DNA of 64,000 nucleotides from the NCBI RefSeq assembly GCF_019931755.1, contig NZ_CP082918.1, forward strand, positions 3,390,001 through 3,454,000. Reading direction: 5' to 3'. The stretch is from Sutcliffiella horikoshii (GTDB lineage: Bacteria; Bacillota; Bacilli; Bacillales; Bacillaceae_I). Of this stretch, positions 59,487 through 64,000 are shown in pieces. Under the pieces are notes generated by a model, which worked only from the letters and a program-made list of their open reading frames with translations, searched no databases and was not told the DNA's origin. A program made the position numbers and the translations under genes. Position 1 is the stretch's first letter. Each line of letters opens with the position of its first letter.

Positions 59487-60188
59487 ATGGAATTGTTCAT
59501 GGAATATTTTGATGAATACGATTTTATTGTAAAACTTGTTTTTGCTTCAATAGCTGGAATAATAATAGGGTTAGAACGCGAATTAAAAGGAAAACCACTC
59601 GGACTGAAAACCTGCGTAATCGTCTCCGTGATGGCATGTCTTCTAACCATCGTTTCTTATGAATCTGCTTTTCTCTATTCTAAGGAATACTCAAGACCGA
59701 TGGATCCTGGACGAATTCCTTCATATGTTATTAGCGGTATTGGATTTTTAGGAGCAGGAGTAATTTTAAGAAGAAGTAACGAGGCTATTTCAGGACTGAC
59801 AACAGCTGCCCTAGTATTGGCATCCGCTGCACTTGGAATTACTATTGGTGCAGGATTTTTTATTGAAGGAGCTTTTGGTGTCATTTTCATCATTCTTGGT
59901 GTGAAAATAATCCCTTCCCTATTTGATAAGATAGGGCCAAAGAAATTGAAGGAAAAAGAAATAAAAGTAAAAATCTTTATCGAAAAAGATATTGACCTGA
60001 CTATGGTCATGAAAGAGATTCATCACAAAAATCTTTCTATAAAACGAGTGAAGGTTAAAGAGGAAAAAGATGATATCGTGCTTAATTGCATCATCACCAC
60101 GAAGAAAAGCGTATATACGACAGATGTATATTATGAGCTAAAATCACTTACAGGTGTGATTCAAGCAGAAGTAGAAAACTTGGATTAA
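59487..60188 (+). CDS. MgtC/SapB family membrane protein
   Basis: A 233-residue protein. Four to five N-terminal membrane helices carry the MgtC signatures IIIGLERELKGKPLGLKTC and RIPSYVISGIGFLGAGVILRR, with GLTTAALVLASAALGI. A soluble C-terminal domain (about residue 155 on, Lys-rich with KVKIFIEKD) resembles an ACT-like fold. Relatives affect magnesium or phosphate physiology. ACAGGAGGGG precedes the ATG. Confidence 0.93.
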   Translation: MELFMEYFDEYDFIVKLVFASIAGIIIGLERELKGKPLGLKTCVIVSVMACLLTIVSYESAFLYSKEYSRPMDPGRIPSYVISGIGFLGAGVILRRSNEAISGLTTAALVLASAALGITIGAGFFIEGAFGVIFIILGVKIIPSLFDKIGPKKLKEKEIKVKIFIEKDIDLTMVMKEIHHKNLSIKRVKVKEEKDDIVLNCIITTKKSVYTTDVYYELKSLTGVIQAEVENLD

Positions 60189-60250
60189 GACTTTATAAAA
60201 AAAACGTTTGCAAAAGAAAGAATTTTTGATAAAATAAATTCATTCTCACC

Positions 60251-60322
60251 GGGGCGGTAGTTCAGTGGGAGAATACTTCGCTGGCAGCGAAGGGGTCGTG
60301 GGTTCGAATCCCATCCGCTCCA
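60251..60322 (+). tRNA. tRNA-Ala (GGC)
   Basis: Anticodon loop CTGGCAG; acceptor GGGGCGG with CCGCTCC, including the G3-T70 wobble of tRNA-Ala; CCA not encoded. It stands alone, on the strand opposite to the large cluster. Confidence 0.95.
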
Positions 60323-60328
60323 TATTAA

Positions 60329-60376
60329 AAGTGGCTGTTAAAAAGATCGGAATTGATCTTTTTAACAGCCTTTTTC
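60329..60376 (+). terminator. tRNA-Ala terminator
   Basis: GGCTGTTAAAAAGATC pairs with GATCTTTTTAACAGCC, followed by TTTTTC. Confidence 0.92.
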
Positions 60377-60448
60377 TTATTGATTTCAAATCTGATTTAA
60401 GTTAACTAAATGCCTATTAATAAAAATTGACAAGGATTATCTCGAAAT

Positions 60449-60646
60449 CTATTTCTTCTCCCAGTTATCATTATCATTTTTCTTGTACTTTTCCTTGACT
60501 GCACTCCATGCCACTTTATGTGCCGTTTCTTCTTTATCATACTGATCTGAGGCTGAATTGAATGCTTCCTTGTAGATTTCCTGGGCATGTTTAGGAAGAT
60601 TATCCCTCACTCCATCCGGTAGTTCCTTTAGAGAATCATAAGGCAT
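60449..60646 (-). CDS. ChaB family protein
   Basis: A 65-residue soluble protein with the ChaB signature: LPDGVRDNLPKHAQEIYKEAFNSA and HKVAWSAVKEKYKK. The molecular role in Bacillus is unknown; E. coli ChaB is linked to the ChaA cation exchanger. AAAGGAGGAG precedes the ATG. It is divergent from the amidase gene. Confidence 0.94.
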   Translation of the reverse strand: MPYDSLKELPDGVRDNLPKHAQEIYKEAFNSASDQYDKEETAHKVAWSAVKEKYKKNDNDNWEKK

Positions 60647-60773
60647 CTTAAACTCCTCCTTTATCAGTTTGTTTTTTAGAATACCCTTTCTTTAACCAAT
60701 TAAACGAAAAAGGAGGATTTCGAGGCTCCAAAAAGAATTATTGTAAGAGAAGCTTGCATAAAGAGGAGAAAAG

Positions 60774-61469
60774 ATGTTCAAACCTATCTATCTATTAATT
60801 TCTATATGTTTATTAATCGGGTGTTCAAAACCGACTGTTCAAACAGAAAGACACCTAGATCAGATCCCCCCTATAACAGAACCTATGGTCGTGGTTCCAC
60901 CCGAACCATCAAGCTTAGATATGAGAGAATGGCTCCTCCCCAAGAAAAATTCAAGAGTACGAGGTGCCCCGATCACTCACGTCATGCTGCATTTTACAAA
61001 CAATGCGCTCCGTGATCCACAGAACCCTTATGATATCGAGGAAGTCTACGCACTTTTTGAAGAGTATGAGGTTTCTGCTCATTATTTGATAGACAGGGAA
61101 GGAGAAATCTACCTTTTGGTCCCGGAAGAACGTGCAGCCTTTCATGCCGGAAAAGGGCATCTCTTAAACTATCAAGAGTATAAGAGTGGTTTGAATGACT
61201 ATTCAATTGGGATAGAGTTGTTGGCTGTGGGGACTAGGGAAGAGATGCTTTCAATCATGCCAGCTGATGTATATGATTCCATTTCTCCTGCCGATATCGG
61301 GTACACGGATGCTCAGTATGCTTCATTGAAGGAGTTATTGGATGATATATTAAAACGTAATCCTTTAATCAAGAACGACCGGGAACATATCATTGGTCAT
61401 GACGAATATGCTCCTGTCCGTAAAAGCGACCCTGGTGATTTGTTTGATTGGTCTAGAATAGGATATTAA
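60774..61469 (+). CDS. N-acetylmuramoyl-L-alanine amidase lipoprotein (Amidase_2)
   Basis: Cleaves the amide bond between muramic acid and the peptide of peptidoglycan, outside the membrane. Lipoprotein signal with LIGC, Cys17. The Amidase_2/PGRP domain (about residues 60-225) has the zinc residues His in VMLHFTN, His in IIGHDEY and Asp in RKSDPG; SAHYLIDREGEIYLLV and YSIGIELL are typical. The Pro-rich stretch after the lipobox is a tether. AGAGGAG precedes the ATG. Confidence 0.92.
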   Translation: MFKPIYLLISICLLIGCSKPTVQTERHLDQIPPITEPMVVVPPEPSSLDMREWLLPKKNSRVRGAPITHVMLHFTNNALRDPQNPYDIEEVYALFEEYEVSAHYLIDREGEIYLLVPEERAAFHAGKGHLLNYQEYKSGLNDYSIGIELLAVGTREEMLSIMPADVYDSISPADIGYTDAQYASLKELLDDILKRNPLIKNDREHIIGHDEYAPVRKSDPGDLFDWSRIGY

Positions 61470-61476
61470 ATTCACA

Positions 61477-61506
61477 AAAAAGAGACCCGTTTAGTGGTCT
61501 CTTTTC
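61477..61506. terminator. Bidirectional terminator
   Basis: AAAAGAGACC pairs with GGTCTCTTTT between the amidase gene and the convergent methyltransferase gene. Confidence 0.88.
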
Positions 61507-61511
61507 AACTT

Positions 61512-62462
61512 TCATTCACATACTAATATCTCTCTTGTAAAATAGCCCTTTTGGGTTTCACAGCGATCAATTATGGTGAAACCAGCTTCCTGCACCATGT
61601 CATCCATCGTCTCGATGGTGATGACGACGACTTTCTTTGCGAAGCGGCGTGCATGCTTCAAAATGGATAATTGGTCTTCCGGAGTGGCATGGGTATAAAG
61701 ATTGTACGGCATATCGATAACTGCCACATCATAGTTATCCTTTACTTCCGAGATTGGTCCTAGCGTGACATTACCTTTTAGGCCGAAATGTTCAATATTT
61801 TCCTTTGAACCGTCTACCACAAGCGGGTTAATGTCTCTTCCATCCATATCAACCCCCATCGATAATGCTTCAACAAGTACCGTTCCTATCCCGCAGCAAG
61901 GATCGATGGACTTTATTCCTTCAGGATCTGGGACGGCTATATTGGAGACAGCCCTTGCCACACGGGTACTTAAAGCGGTTGAATATTCCCTGGGCTTTTT
62001 TGTATGCTGAAGCCATATCGCTTCACTTTTCAAATAATGACCGAAATACCAGCGTTCACCCACAACCGCCATGCCGAAAATATGATCTGGTTGATGTACA
62101 TCCGCCTCTCCTTCAATAACCCACCCGATAGCACGTTCGATATCACGACGTTCTTGATATTCAATCGTATTAGGAGCTTTCCTGTCATTTATTTTGGAGA
62201 ATATAACCTTGAATGTTTGGTCCCCCATCTTTATATCCTTGGCTTGATCCACAAGCTCCTGAAGTGCAGCCCCTTCATAGATCACTTCAATTCTTTCGCG
62301 GATAAAAGGACTTCTGTTCGGATTAATCTTTTTGGTACTTTTAATGATATTATCATTTGTTGCCTTGCCGAAAAAAGACCGCATCTCCAAATGACACAGA
62401 GAGCGCTCTTCCTTGCTATATGCATACGTATATATAAACGTCGGTTTCTTTTGCTCTGCCAA
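61512..62462 (-). CDS. TRM11-like RNA methyltransferase
   Basis: A 316-residue SAM-dependent methyltransferase. The N-terminal half (about 1-155) is a THUMP-like RNA-binding region. SAM motif I is DPCCGIGTVLVEA (near residue 198) and motif IV is DMPYNL, like N2-guanosine or adenine methyltransferases of the UPF0020/Trm11 group; tRNA guanine-10 is a plausible substrate. Translation begins at TTG 62462: AGGAG lies eight bases upstream, and the nearby ATG at 62466 is out of frame. Confidence 0.88.
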   Translation of the reverse strand: MAEQKKPTFIYTYAYSKEERSLCHLEMRSFFGKATNDNIIKSTKKINPNRSPFIRERIEVIYEGAALQELVDQAKDIKMGDQTFKVIFSKINDRKAPNTIEYQERRDIERAIGWVIEGEADVHQPDHIFGMAVVGERWYFGHYLKSEAIWLQHTKKPREYSTALSTRVARAVSNIAVPDPEGIKSIDPCCGIGTVLVEALSMGVDMDGRDINPLVVDGSKENIEHFGLKGNVTLGPISEVKDNYDVAVIDMPYNLYTHATPEDQLSILKHARRFAKKVVVITIETMDDMVQEAGFTIIDRCETQKGYFTREILVCE

Positions 62463-62491
62463 TCATTTTACTCCTCTGTTTGCCCCGACCT

Positions 62492-62731
62492 TCATTTTAC
62501 AAGATCTATCAGCCTATTTAATTCCTCTGGGTTAAATCCTTTTACCGCCTGGTCACCCACAGCCGTAACCGGTATGCCCATAAATCCGAATTTTTCTACT
62601 TCCTCTTGGTAATCCCGGTTTGCCAGAAGATCTCTGACTTCAAAAGATACTTGATGCTCTTTTAGAAATTCCTTTACCAATTCACAATCTCTGCAGCCCG
62701 GTGCTGAGTAGACGATAAGTTGTTTGTTCAT
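62492..62731 (-). CDS. Glutaredoxin-like protein
   Basis: A 79-residue thioredoxin-fold protein with the redox pair Cys13-x-x-Cys16 in APGCRDC, the cis-Pro motif GIPVTAVGDQAV and a final helix FNPEELNRLIDL. It probably reduces disulfides or carries bacillithiol-linked electrons. GGGAGG precedes the ATG. Confidence 0.92.
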   Translation of the reverse strand: MNKQLIVYSAPGCRDCELVKEFLKEHQVSFEVRDLLANRDYQEEVEKFGFMGIPVTAVGDQAVKGFNPEELNRLIDLVK

Positions 62732-62780
62732 GTAAGAAGCCTCCCAAGATGAATTTTGTCTCTGTTATAAATAGTATCAT

Positions 62781-62811
62781 AAAAAACACCCATTAGTTCA
62801 CTAATGAGTGC
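62781..62811 (-). terminator. liaR terminator overlapping the stop codon
   Basis: On the minus strand CACTCATTAGTG and AACTAATGGGTG form a stem followed by TTTTTT; the last liaR codons and its stop lie inside the stem-loop. Confidence 0.85.
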
Positions 62812-63425
62812 TTAAATGCATAGATGACCGCCTGTGTCCTATCCTGCACTTGAAGTTTTGCTAGTATATTGCTTACATGTACCTTCACTGTCTTAAGTGC
62901 GATGAACAGCTCATCCGCTATTTCTTGATTTGTTTTTCCTTGTGTCATAAGAAGGAGTATCTCCATTTCCCTGTTGGTCAATTCCTCATGAGGAAGGATT
63001 TCAGTCTTCCTGCGCATCTTTTTCATCATTTTCCCTGCTACTTCCGGCTCCAAGATGGATTGTCCTTTATAAGTGGAACGAACTGCATTGGCTATTTCAC
63101 TTGCTTTGGAAGTTTTCAGCATATAGCTGGTAGCTCCAGCCTCAAGTGCAGGATAGACTTTTTCATCATCAAGAAAGCTCGTAACAATAATGATTTTCGC
63201 TTCCGGCCATTGTTCCATGATTCTTCTGGTCGCTTCGATTCCGTCCATTTCCTTCATGACTAAGTCCATTAAAATAATATCAGGTTTATGTTCCAGTGCC
63301 AGCTCAATTGCAACAGACCCATCATCCGCTTCAGCAACAACTTCTATATCGGGTTGAGCTGACAGGTATGCCGTAACGCCGATCCTTACCATTTCATGAT
63401 CATCTACAAACAACACTCTAATCAT
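62793..63425 (-). CDS. liaR: LiaR/VraR-type response regulator
   Basis: Response regulator of the cell-envelope stress system LiaFSR. The 210-residue protein has a receiver domain with Asp8-Asp9, phospho-acceptor Asp54 in ILMDLVMKEMDG, Thr in VTSF and Lys in YMLKTS, then a LuxR-type helix-turn-helix (ELTNREMEILLLMTQGKTNQEIADEL). It responds to lipid II-binding antibiotics and similar stress. Six bases separate it from liaS. Confidence 0.95.
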   Translation of the reverse strand: MIRVLFVDDHEMVRIGVTAYLSAQPDIEVVAEADDGSVAIELALEHKPDIILMDLVMKEMDGIEATRRIMEQWPEAKIIIVTSFLDDEKVYPALEAGATSYMLKTSKASEIANAVRSTYKGQSILEPEVAGKMMKKMRRKTEILPHEELTNREMEILLLMTQGKTNQEIADELFIALKTVKVHVSNILAKLQVQDRTQAVIYAFKHSLVN

Positions 63426-63431
63426 TTTAAC

Positions 63432-63998
63432 TCAAGCCTCCTCTGCGTCTAGTTTGGGAACTTTCACTTCCAATCTTGTTCCCTCATTCTCTACACTTAC
63501 TATTTTCAACGTACCGCCTAGCTCAACGGCACGTTCATGCATGTTTTGCAAACCATAAGAACCTGCCCTTGCCTGCTCGACATCAAAGCCTATTCCGTCA
63601 TCCACTACGCGTAAAATAATGAAGTTCTCCCTTTGAATAAGTAATACCTCCACCGCATTGGCTTTGGAATGCCGTAATGTGTTGGATAATGTCTCCTGCA
63701 GGATTCTAAACAGATGATCCTCCACACCTTTATCTATAGAAAAACGTTCAATCTTCCAGGTGATGCTCATCGGAACTTTTTGGATTAGCTCTACTAATAA
63801 TTCCTCTGCACCTTCTTGAAGCGTTTTTCCTTTTAATGCGACTGGTCGTAAATGAAGGAGTAATGCCCGCATCTCCAATTGAGATTGGTGAATCATTTCC
63901 TCCACTAATCGTAGTTGATTTGTTTCATTGTTTTCAGTGCCGGCTTCTTCCCTCGTTTCCGTTAATGCGGACATTAGCATCGAGGCCGCGAAGAGCTG
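63432..63998 (-). CDS. liaS: LiaS/VraS-type sensor kinase, 5' end outside window
   Basis: C-terminal part of the histidine kinase partner of LiaR. The frame stays open to the window edge (QLFAASMLMSALTE), which continues the HisKA_3 region; the phospho-accepting His lies just outside. The ATPase domain is complete with N-box LQETLSNTLRHSKA, DDGIGFD and SYGLQNMHERA. The ATG at 63980 is internal. GAGGAG near its stop serves liaR. Confidence 0.94.
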   Translation of the reverse strand, partial: QLFAASMLMSALTETREEAGTENNETNQLRLVEEMIHQSQLEMRALLLHLRPVALKGKTLQEGAEELLVELIQKVPMSITWKIERFSIDKGVEDHLFRILQETLSNTLRHSKANAVEVLLIQRENFIILRVVDDGIGFDVEQARAGSYGLQNMHERAVELGGTLKIVSVENEGTRLEVKVPKLDAEEA

Positions 63999-64000
63999 CT

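Noticed and set aside
60251..60322. Lone tRNA-Ala as an integration site for a mobile element
   Set aside because: The 3' end of the tRNA is not repeated nearby and no integrase is encoded within the remaining 3.7 kb.

Overview
The window is chromosomal DNA from a low-GC Bacillaceae species. The evidence is the gene order pckA/metK - ytmA - ytlACD - ytkD - ytkC - dps - luxS - ytiB - ythAB - mntABCD - menFDHBEC - yteA - glgBCDAP - tRNA cluster - rrn, which closely follows the corresponding Bacillus subtilis segment. An S-box and a THI-box riboswitch, strong AGGAGG ribosome binding sites and Zur-, Fur- and MntR-type operators point the same way. A genus cannot be fixed from the sequence alone; a Bacillus or Sutcliffiella-like relative is plausible.

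Layout. 1-6.2 kb: end of an ABC-F ATPase gene, metK with its SAM riboswitch, divergent pckA, a 52-bp tandem repeat and an esterase gene. 6.2-11.5 kb: a SsuA/ThiY-type ABC importer, a Nudix hydrolase, a holin-like protein, Dps and small proteins. 11.5-22.1 kb: an accessory metal-homeostasis block inserted in the conserved backbone. It holds a two-gene permease pair, a Zur-box-preceded FAD protein, a CsoR-family regulator with a MATE exporter, luxS, yidD, a carbonic anhydrase, two COG0523 GTPases (one with a ten-His run) and a ZnuA-like lipoprotein with a seven-copy His-rich repeat. Four Zur-box-like palindromes are scattered through it. 22.2-25.3 kb: a cytochrome bd-like oxidase and a Fur-box-controlled pair of small genes (DUF2325, DUF1540). 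25.3-29.8 kb: a GC-rich repeat and the manganese ABC transporter. 30-38.9 kb: the menaquinone operon menFDHBEC and divergent menA. 38.9-49.5 kb: yteA, a DUF1801 protein, a lipase, a second copy of the GC-rich repeat and the glycogen operon glgBCDAP. 50-57 kb: 22 tRNA genes and a 5S-23S-16S operon, all on the minus strand. 57-64 kb: thiT under a TPP riboswitch, transporters, a lone tRNA-Ala, ChaB, an amidase, an RNA methyltransferase, a glutaredoxin and liaR with partial liaS.

How the genes work together. MetK and LuxS are two steps of the SAM/methyl cycle. The men genes supply the quinone that a bd-type oxidase such as YthAB would oxidise. The metal block combines predicted zinc acquisition and delivery (ZnuA-like, COG0523) with manganese import (MntABCD), iron-responsive small genes and Dps. 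The glg operon carries the full set for glycogen synthesis and phosphorolysis, with a candidate CcpA site upstream.

Most of the window is ordinary, well-conserved Bacillus core genome. The least explained parts are the Zur-linked FAD protein, the two repeat families found twice each, the 52-bp tandem array and the expanded His-rich repeats.
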